This document shows, piece after piece, positions 47,201-54,752 of a stretch of DNA of 64,000 bases; the first letter of the stretch is position 1; each line of letters starts with the position of its first letter. This DNA comes from Parabacteroides chongii (GTDB taxonomy: Bacteria > Bacteroidota > Bacteroidia > Bacteroidales > Tannerellaceae): assembly GCF_029581355.1 (NCBI RefSeq), contig NZ_CP120849.1, forward strand, positions 1,458,501 to 1,522,500, read 5' to 3'. Made by a program: the position numbers and the translations under genes. The notes under the pieces were generated by a model that searched no databases, was not told where the DNA came from, and worked only from the letters and a program-made list of their open reading frames with translations.

Positions 47201-49008
47201 AGTTCTTTCCTGCCGGGGAAACTATCGAGCCGTTCTTCAATCACCCGTACCAGTTTATCCGCATTATCCAGCGTACTGCCTGTCTGCATGGTCACATAGA
47301 CATTGATGCGGTCGGTATTGACTTCCTTCATTCCCTGCACATTCAATGTGATGGAAAGAATAAGGGTAACAAACAAAAGGATAATCGCACCGAAAATCGT
47401 CACGCCCGGATTACGCATACAGGTTTTCAGGAAAACCAGATAAATCTGGACAGGACGCTGGGTGATAGAGACCTTTTGGTAAAAGACATTGTCGGCCGTA
47501 GGGGCGGTTCGCGAACCGCCCTTACCATCCCTCCGATTCCCCCTACAGAGCAATACATAGGTCGCCATCGGAATGAAAAGCAGGGCGACAAACAAGGATA
47601 TCGTCAGGGTAGAGATGATGGACACACCGATATGATGCCCGATCAGCTTGATCATAAAGTTATCGGAAAAGACGAACGGCAGGAAGACCGTGACCGTCGT
47701 CAACGTTGCCGCCACAATAGAACGCCATACCTCCTTCGTTCCTTGCGTTACAGAACGTTCAGGCGTACAACCGGATGCCGACAGGCGATAGATATTTTCC
47801 AGCACGACGACACTATTATCCAGCAGCATGCCGATCGCGAGTGCCATACCGACCAGCGTCAGGCTGTTGATCGTTATACCGAACGCATAAAAGAAATTGA
47901 ATGCCGTATACACCGAGATAGGTATCGAAAGAGCGATAAAGAATACCAGCCGCAAGTTCTTCAGAAACAGCCACAAGATCAGTACCGCCAGCAAACCGCC
48001 CACCAGGGCGAGATTGATGATCTGGTTGATATTGTTCTCCATGGTTTCCGCCGTATTCTCCTGCACCACGACCTCCACGTCCAGATAAGCCAGCTTCTCG
48101 TTCAGCCGGTCGATCGCTTCGATGGCACGGTGAGACAAGTCGATCAGGTTCGCCTGCGAATCGTTCATCAAGGCGACAGAGACGGCATCTTTCCCGTTCA
48201 CACGACTATAGGAAGTCTCCTCTTTCAGGTCGAAGAAAACGGTAGCAACATCTTTCAACAGCACCGGACCGGGAGCAACCACGATATTCTCCAGATCGGA
48301 TACTTTCGTATAAAGTGCGTTGACATGGATAAAATACTTACTGTCCGGCTCATTCGCAAAACCGACAAAGGCTTTATCCTGTGTATTTTGTGTCAGCAGG
48401 CTACTGATGGAAGACGGTGTAAGGTTGAGGGCTTTGCAGGCTTCCGGATTCAACCGTATCTCGATCGCTTTCTCCCGTCCGCCGTAGACATTTACGGATG
48501 CCACCCCGTCGACATTCTCCAGATCGGTACGAATCTCTTTATCCACGATATTCCTCACCCGGTCGACACCTCCCGAACCGCGTACCTGCAGAACCATGAA
48601 GTTGTTCGCCAACTGGCTGATATCCACCTTCTGCAACTGCACCGTAAAGCCTTCGGGGAAGGTAGCAGCCAGCTCATTCACCTTCTCCTGCAAACGAAGG
48701 GAAGTTATCTTGAAGTTCACCGTATTCTTAAAATCGACCTGTATGGAAGACTGGCGACTGTCGACGTTCGATTCTATCTTATTCACACCACCGATCGAAC
48801 TGATCGCCCCTTCCAGCGGGATGATTATTTCCGACTCCACATACGAAGGATCCATATCCTGCTGTGAGGATACCTGAACAAACAGGGTCGGCAGTTCCGC
48901 GTTGGGCAATAACTCTACCGGCAGTTGTTTATACGACACGTAACCGAGCATGGTCAGTGCTATAAACAACATGCAGATCGTTATTCTTCTATGTAGTAAA
49001 AAGTTCAT
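44224..49008 (-). CDS. RND permease fused to ABC ATPase, with ABC domain split by membrane segments
   Basis: This is a continuous 1594-residue frame. Residues 1-1055 are an HAE1/AcrB-type RND permease: first span 9-28, GMALAIGMLLDNSVVVLENI in TM4 (Asp397), porter loops, and VVVNNGIILID in TM10. Two extra spans follow (about 1066-1083, 1089-1108). Residues 1124-1143 (EEIHISVRNLVKIYDWPGR) look like the first strand of an ABC ATPase, but about 170 residues with four more spans (about 1172-1275) come before the domain resumes at KPFKALRGVSFEIRTG. Walker A GPNGAGKST is at 1335-1343, signature FSGGM at 1435, Walker B ILVVDE to 1460 and H-loop His1491, all intact. A palindromic repeat encodes GGSRTAPT at 497-504. 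Its ATG overlaps the preceding RND stop (ATGA). It could be a drug or lipid exporter; the fused energy coupling is the oddity. Confidence 0.9.
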   Translation of the reverse strand: MNFLLHRRITICMLFIALTMLGYVSYKQLPVELLPNAELPTLFVQVSSQQDMDPSYVESEIIIPLEGAISSIGGVNKIESNVDSRQSSIQVDFKNTVNFKITSLRLQEKVNELAATFPEGFTVQLQKVDISQLANNFMVLQVRGSGGVDRVRNIVDKEIRTDLENVDGVASVNVYGGREKAIEIRLNPEACKALNLTPSSISSLLTQNTQDKAFVGFANEPDSKYFIHVNALYTKVSDLENIVVAPGPVLLKDVATVFFDLKEETSYSRVNGKDAVSVALMNDSQANLIDLSHRAIEAIDRLNEKLAYLDVEVVVQENTAETMENNINQIINLALVGGLLAVLILWLFLKNLRLVFFIALSIPISVYTAFNFFYAFGITINSLTLVGMALAIGMLLDNSVVVLENIYRLSASGCTPERSVTQGTKEVWRSIVAATLTTVTVFLPFVFSDNFMIKLIGHHIGVSIISTLTISLFVALLFIPMATYVLLCRGNRRDGKGGSRTAPTADNVFYQKVSITQRPVQIYLVFLKTCMRNPGVTIFGAIILLFVTLILSITLNVQGMKEVNTDRINVYVTMQTGSTLDNADKLVRVIEERLDSFPGRKELISRINEKNAVLTLTFTDDFVKKGGDKMAEQKASIQSTLSNIQGAEISVDEAAGGSGGGGGGSAMAGLGNFMRLLGIGDNRERIVIKGADFDVMQLVAEDLRYYLDEQEFIRHSRVSYNRRQPEIHLDFDPILLTSYEITRANISSGLAALNPEYSSGTSFKIGEDTYDIIIRNDIPEEEQELEEAEEENTDTARKEKTVDDLRRVQIQNANGGLHNLQDLASVNYGRGRSRIMRVNQDKQIEVFYNFSKDVESSKDLLEGYRSDIDQLVSNYNLPAGGAVEVFHEEDEFADFKFLILAAFILIFMILASVFESLVTPFVLLFSIPLAAIGSLLALLLTNNSLLNANTLTGFLILLGVVVNNGIILIDYSNILRKQGYRRNRALMTAGLSRIRPILITSITTIVAMFPLAMGDSEYAGAIGAPFAITVIGGLTFSALLTLILIPTVCMGLENTLEWYRSLSRKVWAFHLVLFVLGVTCVWLYGNGMLWQSIYLVILIFGIPGVTYFAQTSLRRAKSKVIDPGEEIHISVRNLVKIYDWPGRISRQWNSGLLIRRHLGLNNEYHSLKDFVNVIWQFGVLLFGIYFTWFFIHSKLWIFLLSFAIYATLLYLWRKVRQYLFFRFGENKWVKYINRAIFWSIPPVILFILFRKMDNTGLISVVGLLWAFCMAVYISSRYLYEREINIERIKGRFAGLRRSWFRMVKSIPLIGKQRKPFKALRGVSFEIRTGMFGLLGPNGAGKSTLMRIVCGILEQSYGSIWINGLDTRVYREELQSLIGFLPQEFGTYENMSSWEFLDYQAILKGLTDNGQRNERLEYVLKAVHMYERKDDKIGSFSGGMKQRIGIALILLHLPRILVVDEPTAGLDPRERIRFRNLLVELSKDRIVIFSTHIIEDISSSCSQVVVINKGELKYFGDPTDMVDMAAGKVWQFHIDRESFEQVLDKAMVIHHIQDGDTIQVRYLSVDSPYEGAVQVEPNLEDAYLCLLKNMDKVRN
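47498..47525. repeat. Palindromic repeat inside the RND-ABC fusion gene
   Basis: A 28-bp palindrome centred on CGGTTCGCGAACCG is read in frame as KGGSRTAPT. On the plus strand it runs GTAGGGG...CCCTTAC, the opposite orientation to the copy at 50596. Confidence 0.85.
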
Positions 49009-52000
49009 GCTCTTCTATTCATTAAGCCCGTTTTCTCCTTCTCCAAAATATAATATACACATGGAATGACCATCAAACTCATTAAAGTAGACGTCAGCAA
49101 CCCGCCGATCACGGCTATTGCCATCGGCGAACGGAGCGAAGCCCCTTCACCGAAACTGAACGTCATCGGGAGCAATGCCAGGATAGTGGTCAGCGTTGTC
49201 ATGATGATCGGCCGGATACGTTGCTGGCCTGCTTCGACAATCGCATCAGTCAGGTCGCGATCCGTCTTCAGCTGGTTGATACGGTCCACCAGGATGATCG
49301 AGTTGTTCACGGCAATACCGACCAGCATCACGATACCGATCACACCCATCATATTGATCGTCGTCCCTGTCAGGAAAAACAGCAGGATAGCGCCGACTAC
49401 CGCCAAGGGGATGGTCAACAGGATCGTGAACGGATGCAAAAGCGATTCGAACTGCGATGCCAGCACCATATAAACGAGGATGACCGACAAGGCAAGGGCG
49501 AACAGCAGGCTGTTCATCGACTCCTGTCGTTTTTCCTCTTCTCCCGTTACGGTGATGGAATAATTGGCAGGCAATTCAATATCCTTGACCGACCGGCGGA
49601 TCTCTTCCGCCAGCTTATCGAGCGATTTACCCGTATCCATATTTGCCATCACTTTACTGATGCGGTTCTGGTTGCGCCGGTAGATCTCTTTCGGAGCCTG
49701 CGATTCTTCCAGGGTCGCTATCTCACGCAGACGGAATTGCTGCTCGCCATTCTTGATGACCAGGTCGCCCAAGGCACCGAGAGGGATATCAGGTACTTTA
49801 ATAATGATATCGCGCATCTCTCCGCGGTATTCCATCTTTCCCGCCTCCTTCCCGCCCAGCTGCTGTTTCAACTGTTCGATTACGGTCGATACGCTCAGGT
49901 TGTTGATACCTGCCATCGTCCGGTCGATGGAGACGGTGATCTCCGGGGCACCGTCTTCGATAGACGATAGGATATTATAAAGGCCGGAAACATCCTGCAT
50001 CCGGTTCTTCACTTCTTCTGTAATAGCGGCTATCTCGTCCAGCTCCTCTCCTCTCACCTCGACAACGATAGGGGCTCCTTCGCTGCCCAGCAACGAACTC
50101 AGTGAGTTTTCTTCCTGCTTGATAGTCAGCTCCAGTCCGTCCGGATTCTCCGCCGTACGTACCAGCTGTTCGATCACCGCTTCCGGTGATACCGGACAGG
50201 CGGGAGAAAGGATCACTTTCATCATTGCCGTATTCTCGCCTTCGAAAATAGCATTTTCCGAACCGCTTCCTTCACCGATATGGCTGTAAACGGTCGACAG
50301 GCTATCTCCCGTAATGGCATAAAGCAGCTGTTCCAGATTGTCGACAGCCGAAGCTGTACGTTCCAGCCGCGTTCCTTCCGGCATTTTCACCACGACGGTA
50401 AACGCCTTGCTTTCCGTCCGCGGCATAAACTCCGTCCCGATAAACGGCAACAGGAAAACCGTTACGACCATCAGCCCGACAGCCGCACCGATAACCAGCC
50501 AGCGATGACTGATCAGCTTGCGCAAGAGGCGACTATATCCTGTCATCTGAAGGCCTTTCGATGAGGCTGCCACAGTCGGAAGAGCAGCCCCTTCCGTAAG
50601 GGCGGTTCGCGAACCGCCCCTACCGACCAACCGATCATACAACATCGGTATCACCAATATCGCCACAAACAGCGACGATACCAGCGAGAACGTCACCGTC
50701 CATGCCTGGTCCTTGAACAATTCGCCCGAAGCCCCGTGCAGATAGACGATCGGCAGGAACACCACGATCGTAGTCAGCGTCGAAGCAATCACCGCCCCCG
50801 CCACCTCGGAAGTTCCTGTAATGGTCGCTTCCCTCACAGGTACGCCTCTCTCCTGGTTCCGGAAGATGCTTTCGATAACCACAATGGCATTATCCACCAA
50901 CATCCCGGCTCCCAGTGCCAATCCTCCGAGCGTCATTATATTCAGCGTAAGTCCGTTGAAAAACATCAGATTGAAAGTCGCCACGATCGAGATCGGAATA
51001 GCCATACTGACAATCAATGTAGTTCCGAACCGGCGAAGGAAAACAAACAGGATGATGACAGCCAGGATAATACCCAGGACTGCACTCTCCTTCACCTCTC
51101 CGATCGCATTCTTGATAAACGTCCCCTGATTGGTTATCACCTTAAAATGATATCCGGGCAACGCCTGTTCGATAACAGCCAGCTGACGGGATACGCCATC
51201 CACCACCTTGACCGTATTATAACGCATTTCCTTATAGATGGAAAGACCGATACTCCGCTGTCCGTTGATGCGGACGATATTATCGGGACGCGCATTCTCA
51301 AATTGAACGGTAGCGACTTCCCGCAGGAAAAGCGGAGCCTTGTCTGCCGCTGCATCCGTCCCTGTATTCTGAGAGGCATTCGCTGCCGTCTCCTGCTTCG
51401 TCACAGGCTTATAGCCGACGATCAGATTTTCAAAATCAGCCTCTGAGCCGAACAGACTGGAGCTTTTTACCAGATACTGCAATCCCAGCTCGCTGACACG
51501 GCCGCCGGATATACTTTGGTTGTTCGCCTCGATACGGGAGGCAATATCTTCTATCTTCAATCCGAAAGCATCCAGTTTATACGGGTCGGTCTGTATGATC
51601 AGGGTATTTTCCTCCTGGCCGGACAAAGTTACTTCAGCAACGCCTTCCAACCGGATCAGTTCGTTCCGGATATAACTCTCAGCCACTTTCCGCAGCTCCG
51701 CCATATCTGTTATAGTCTGATGGGACAAACCGATCAGGATAACCGGCGACTGATTGGGATCGTGTTGCGTAATCTTCAACTCGGTAATATCCTTATTCTG
51801 GGAAAACGGATTCATCGCTTTCTGCAGATCGAGGAAAGCCTCATCCATATCTTTCGTCCAGGTATATTCCACAGTGATACGGGCCGAACCGGCCTTGACT
51901 ACCGACGAAACCTGTGTCACATCGCTTTGCCGGATCGCCATCGACTCCATATTTTTGACGAACTGCTTCTCTATCTCTTCCGGCGGACGTTCGCCGGCCT

Positions 52001-52151
52001 TCAGCTCGATGAACAGCCGGGGATTATTCAGGTCGGGCAGCAGGTCCACACTCAACTGATCGTAGGATATCTTTCCCAGCAACAGAATTGCCAGTACAAC
52101 CATACAGATAGTGACCGGATTGCTTACTGCAAATTTGACAATGTTCTTCAT
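49005..52151 (-). CDS. RND efflux permease (HAE1/AcrB-like)
   Basis: This 1048-residue inner-membrane proton-driven exporter subunit works with the adaptor and TolC-type genes immediately upstream. RND features: first span with NPVTICMVVLAILLLGKISY, two large periplasmic loops, TM4 LALGAGMLVDNAIVVIESI with Asp420, and C-terminal half spans including GIVMLVGIAVNNSIILVDRI and SFGEGASLRSPMAIAVIGG. The cytoplasmic loop after TM6 (IPMLYDRLVG, then GGSRTALTEGAALP at 512-525) contains the in-frame palindromic repeat. The motif patterns are those of general HAE1 exporters rather than metal (CusA) pumps. It overlaps the start of the RND-ABC fusion by 4 bp, implying coupled translation and perhaps a heteromeric pump, as in MdtBC-type systems (family knowledge). 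Confidence 0.93.
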   Translation of the reverse strand: MKNIVKFAVSNPVTICMVVLAILLLGKISYDQLSVDLLPDLNNPRLFIELKAGERPPEEIEKQFVKNMESMAIRQSDVTQVSSVVKAGSARITVEYTWTKDMDEAFLDLQKAMNPFSQNKDITELKITQHDPNQSPVILIGLSHQTITDMAELRKVAESYIRNELIRLEGVAEVTLSGQEENTLIIQTDPYKLDAFGLKIEDIASRIEANNQSISGGRVSELGLQYLVKSSSLFGSEADFENLIVGYKPVTKQETAANASQNTGTDAAADKAPLFLREVATVQFENARPDNIVRINGQRSIGLSIYKEMRYNTVKVVDGVSRQLAVIEQALPGYHFKVITNQGTFIKNAIGEVKESAVLGIILAVIILFVFLRRFGTTLIVSMAIPISIVATFNLMFFNGLTLNIMTLGGLALGAGMLVDNAIVVIESIFRNQERGVPVREATITGTSEVAGAVIASTLTTIVVFLPIVYLHGASGELFKDQAWTVTFSLVSSLFVAILVIPMLYDRLVGRGGSRTALTEGAALPTVAASSKGLQMTGYSRLLRKLISHRWLVIGAAVGLMVVTVFLLPFIGTEFMPRTESKAFTVVVKMPEGTRLERTASAVDNLEQLLYAITGDSLSTVYSHIGEGSGSENAIFEGENTAMMKVILSPACPVSPEAVIEQLVRTAENPDGLELTIKQEENSLSSLLGSEGAPIVVEVRGEELDEIAAITEEVKNRMQDVSGLYNILSSIEDGAPEITVSIDRTMAGINNLSVSTVIEQLKQQLGGKEAGKMEYRGEMRDIIIKVPDIPLGALGDLVIKNGEQQFRLREIATLEESQAPKEIYRRNQNRISKVMANMDTGKSLDKLAEEIRRSVKDIELPANYSITVTGEEEKRQESMNSLLFALALSVILVYMVLASQFESLLHPFTILLTIPLAVVGAILLFFLTGTTINMMGVIGIVMLVGIAVNNSIILVDRINQLKTDRDLTDAIVEAGQQRIRPIIMTTLTTILALLPMTFSFGEGASLRSPMAIAVIGGLLTSTLMSLMVIPCVYYILEKEKTGLMNRRA
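50596..50623. repeat. Palindromic repeat inside the second RND gene
   Basis: This 28-bp palindrome has the same CGGTTCGCGAACCG core, in frame as RGGSRTALT. On the plus strand it runs GTAAGGG...CCCCTAC, the same orientation as the 75-bp repeats. Confidence 0.85.
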
Positions 52152-52168
52152 AATACTACTCTCCGCCC

Positions 52169-53230
52169 CTATTTTTGTACCTTCACTTTGCTATTCTCCT
52201 TCAATGTCTCGAAGCCTTTGACAACAAGATTGTCGTTTTCCTTTAATCCTTCCAGTACTTCGATATTATCTTCATCTTCCAGTCCGGTCTTGATGTTCCG
52301 GAGGATGGCCGTGTTCTTGTCTACAATGAACACATATTTGCGGCGACGGTTGGATTGTACGACATCTTTCGGTATGATAATGGCACTATCGGCACGGTCT
52401 ACCACAATATCCGCTTTGACAAACATACCCGGACGCAGTTTCATGCCACTGTTCTGTATCAATATCTTCCCTTTGAAGGTACGGGTTTCCGTGCTGATAG
52501 CCGGCGACAGTTCACTGATCACGGCTTTCAACGTATCTTCCGGCAACGTATAATGCGTGATAAACACCGGCTGATCGGCTTTCACATAGCTGATAGCACT
52601 CTCCGGCAGATTGACATCCATATACATCCGGGCATAATCCATCAATCCGACCATCGGTTTTCCCTGCTCCACCCTTACATCCGTCGTATAATGAGGCAGA
52701 TTGACGATAACCCCGTCGAAAGGCGCTTTCACATTCATCTTCTCCAGGTTGAGTTTGGCATTCTCCAGGTCATAGCGGGCATTGGTCACCTTCACTTCGG
52801 TGTTACGCATTTCACTCAATGTCACACCCCCTTTTTCATAAAGTGCCTTTTGTTTCGTCTGTTCCTGCTCGGCTATCTCCAGACTCAGTTCTTTCGCATC
52901 TATGGCGATACCATTTTCATATTCTTTATCTTCCAGACGGATGATCAACTGTCCTTTTGTAACCAGGTCACCCAGTTTGAACGGTTTTCCGGTTTTCGGG
53001 TTTACCTGCAATTTATACAGACCGCTCATCTCTGAATTAAGATCGACACCATAGGTTGGCTGTGCCGTCCCGGTCGTGTTGATCAGTTTGCTGATAGAAC
53101 CTTTTTTCAACTCCTTCACGGATACCGGCGTGGCGATATCGCTGGGAGCATTTTGCGGCTGGTTGTTACAACCGGTTGTTATTACGGCAAGTAATAAAAG
53201 AGATACAAGGGTATGATTATATTGTTTCAT
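52169..53230 (-). CDS. RND/ABC periplasmic adaptor (membrane-fusion lipoprotein)
   Basis: This 353-residue HlyD/AcrA-type adaptor links the inner-membrane pump to the outer-membrane channel. The lipoprotein signal MKQYNHTLVSLLLLAVITTG is followed by Cys21. The barrel-sandwich (lipoyl-like) halves are GDLVTKGQLIIRLED and VKAPFDGVIVNLPHYTTDVR, enclosing a helical hairpin (AEQEQTKQKALYEKGGVTLS). Beta-barrel and membrane-proximal domains follow (GKILIQNSGMKLRPGMFVKA; VVQSNRRRKYVFIVD). It lies 17 bp upstream of the RND permease and 6 bp downstream of the TolC-type gene. It is the only adaptor in the operon, so it may have to serve both the RND and ABC inner-membrane components. Confidence 0.93.
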   Translation of the reverse strand: MKQYNHTLVSLLLLAVITTGCNNQPQNAPSDIATPVSVKELKKGSISKLINTTGTAQPTYGVDLNSEMSGLYKLQVNPKTGKPFKLGDLVTKGQLIIRLEDKEYENGIAIDAKELSLEIAEQEQTKQKALYEKGGVTLSEMRNTEVKVTNARYDLENAKLNLEKMNVKAPFDGVIVNLPHYTTDVRVEQGKPMVGLMDYARMYMDVNLPESAISYVKADQPVFITHYTLPEDTLKAVISELSPAISTETRTFKGKILIQNSGMKLRPGMFVKADIVVDRADSAIIIPKDVVQSNRRRKYVFIVDKNTAILRNIKTGLEDEDNIEVLEGLKENDNLVVKGFETLKENSKVKVQK

Positions 53231-53236
53231 GGCTGA

Positions 53237-54712
53237 TTATTTTTCTGATATTAAGTCTTTCATCGGAACGATCGGAGTATTCTGCTCGAAATCGTACAAA
53301 GAGAGTATTTTAAGATTCAATAATTCAATCTTATAATTGATAAGCGCCTGGGTATAAGAAATCTTCTTATTCGACAGCTGCGTCTGGAACTGGCTCATTT
53401 CCATACCGGTCAGATCGCCTTCCCGGTAGCGGGTCAGATTCAGATCATACGTCAACTGTGCATTCGTCACGTTCTGTTCAGCTATTTTTATCTGTGTACG
53501 GAGATTTTCCAGGCTACGCCATACCTGACGGATATTCAGTTCGATATCCACCTTATCTTCATGGAAGTCGAGTTTATTGATATTCTGCGCTACTTTCTGT
53601 GCACGGATACGGGCTTTCTTTTCTCCCCAGTCAAAAATAGGTACCGTAAAGCTGATAGCTACCCGCGGATTTTGTGTGGGGTTCTCATAAATCTTATCAA
53701 AACGTTTATTATCACCGATCAGACCAAAAGAGACGGATATATCTCCTTTAAACTCATTCAACGCTTTTGTCTTGATCATGTCAAAACCAAGTTCATCACT
53801 CTCAATTTCCCGCTGGCGAAGTTCCAGGCGCGATTGCAGACCGTGGGAGATTGCCTGTTGCAGATTGACATCGATCGGCTTGACCTCTATCTCTGCAAAG
53901 ACCATCAGGTCCTCATTCAAGCTCATTCCCAAAGTTTGTTTCAACTTATCCTTGGCATTTTCAAGGGATACCTGCTGTTCTTCGACCGAAGACCGGGCAG
54001 TTGCCAGGTTCAGCTCCGCCTGGAACAGTTCATCTTTGGCTGCCAGGTCAGCCTCTACCTTATTTTTGATGATATCATAGCTTTGCTGGGCATTTACCAA
54101 CTCTTCGCGGGTAATAGAAAGCTGGCTCTGCGCCATATACACATTATAGAACTGATTCGTGATATCTTTTTCCGTATTCAGGCGCTGCAAGGCATAACTG
54201 ATATTGGCATTCTCATAATCGTATTCTATCTGCTTCAGTTCCATCTTCCGCTTGTTATAAGTGAAGATCGGCTGGGACAATTGTAGATACAGATTATTAT
54301 TGAATGCTTTATTACTATTCTTATCACCGTCGATATTGGAGTTATTATCCTGCCAGCCGAACGTATTGATCAAAGAAATCTCCCCATCCGTCCATAAGAT
54401 AGGCTGGTCGACCCGGAAAGTTCCGCTTGATGTAAATGATTCATTGGTATACCATTGTGACAAACGATTATCAAAACGGCGGTTCTTCTCATATCCCACC
54501 GGATTCAGGTTCAGGGAAAACTTGGATTTGAGGGAAGCCCGCTGAGCCACCAGCGTCTCCTGATACCGTTCCAGGTTCATATGCGAACGGCGCAAAGTAG
54601 GACTGTTCTCTTCCGCAATATCCAACGCTTTCTCGATGGTCAGCGACAACTGCCCGTGAGATGCCAACGGCACTCCCAACAGGACCAGGACCGTAAGAAC
54701 CATCTTTTTCAT
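53237..54712 (-). CDS. TolC-family outer-membrane channel
   Basis: This is an outer-membrane efflux protein. The internal Met at 54712 (MKKMVLTVLVLLGVPLASHG) gives a clean signal peptide and has AGAGAG-like sequence about 9 nt upstream; the Met at 54733 adds seven residues. Two OEP repeats are visible: LTIEKALDIAEENSPTLRRS and later LQQAISHGLQSRLELRQREI, each followed by long coiled-coil-like helices (VEADLAAKDELFQAELNLAT; EQNVTNAQLTYDLNLTRYRE). The 491-residue length is standard. Members form trimeric tunnels across the outer membrane and periplasm. It sits between the large ABC permease and the adaptor in the operon, so one outer-membrane exit serves the whole cluster. Confidence 0.93.
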   Translation of the reverse strand: MKKMVLTVLVLLGVPLASHGQLSLTIEKALDIAEENSPTLRRSHMNLERYQETLVAQRASLKSKFSLNLNPVGYEKNRRFDNRLSQWYTNESFTSSGTFRVDQPILWTDGEISLINTFGWQDNNSNIDGDKNSNKAFNNNLYLQLSQPIFTYNKRKMELKQIEYDYENANISYALQRLNTEKDITNQFYNVYMAQSQLSITREELVNAQQSYDIIKNKVEADLAAKDELFQAELNLATARSSVEEQQVSLENAKDKLKQTLGMSLNEDLMVFAEIEVKPIDVNLQQAISHGLQSRLELRQREIESDELGFDMIKTKALNEFKGDISVSFGLIGDNKRFDKIYENPTQNPRVAISFTVPIFDWGEKKARIRAQKVAQNINKLDFHEDKVDIELNIRQVWRSLENLRTQIKIAEQNVTNAQLTYDLNLTRYREGDLTGMEMSQFQTQLSNKKISYTQALINYKIELLNLKILSLYDFEQNTPIVPMKDLISEK

Positions 54713-54752
54713 CCATAATAACTCTCTTTGCATATAAGTAGACTTTTAATGA

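Noticed and set aside
47476..48867. Long plus-strand open frame (463 codons) opposite the RND part
   Set aside because: Same reason: antisense shadow with basic, His/Gln/Asp-rich low-information translation.
49005..52151. Heavy-metal (CusA-type) RND pump
   Set aside because: No methionine-rich metal relay or CusA-like motif was seen; motifs fit general HAE1 exporters.
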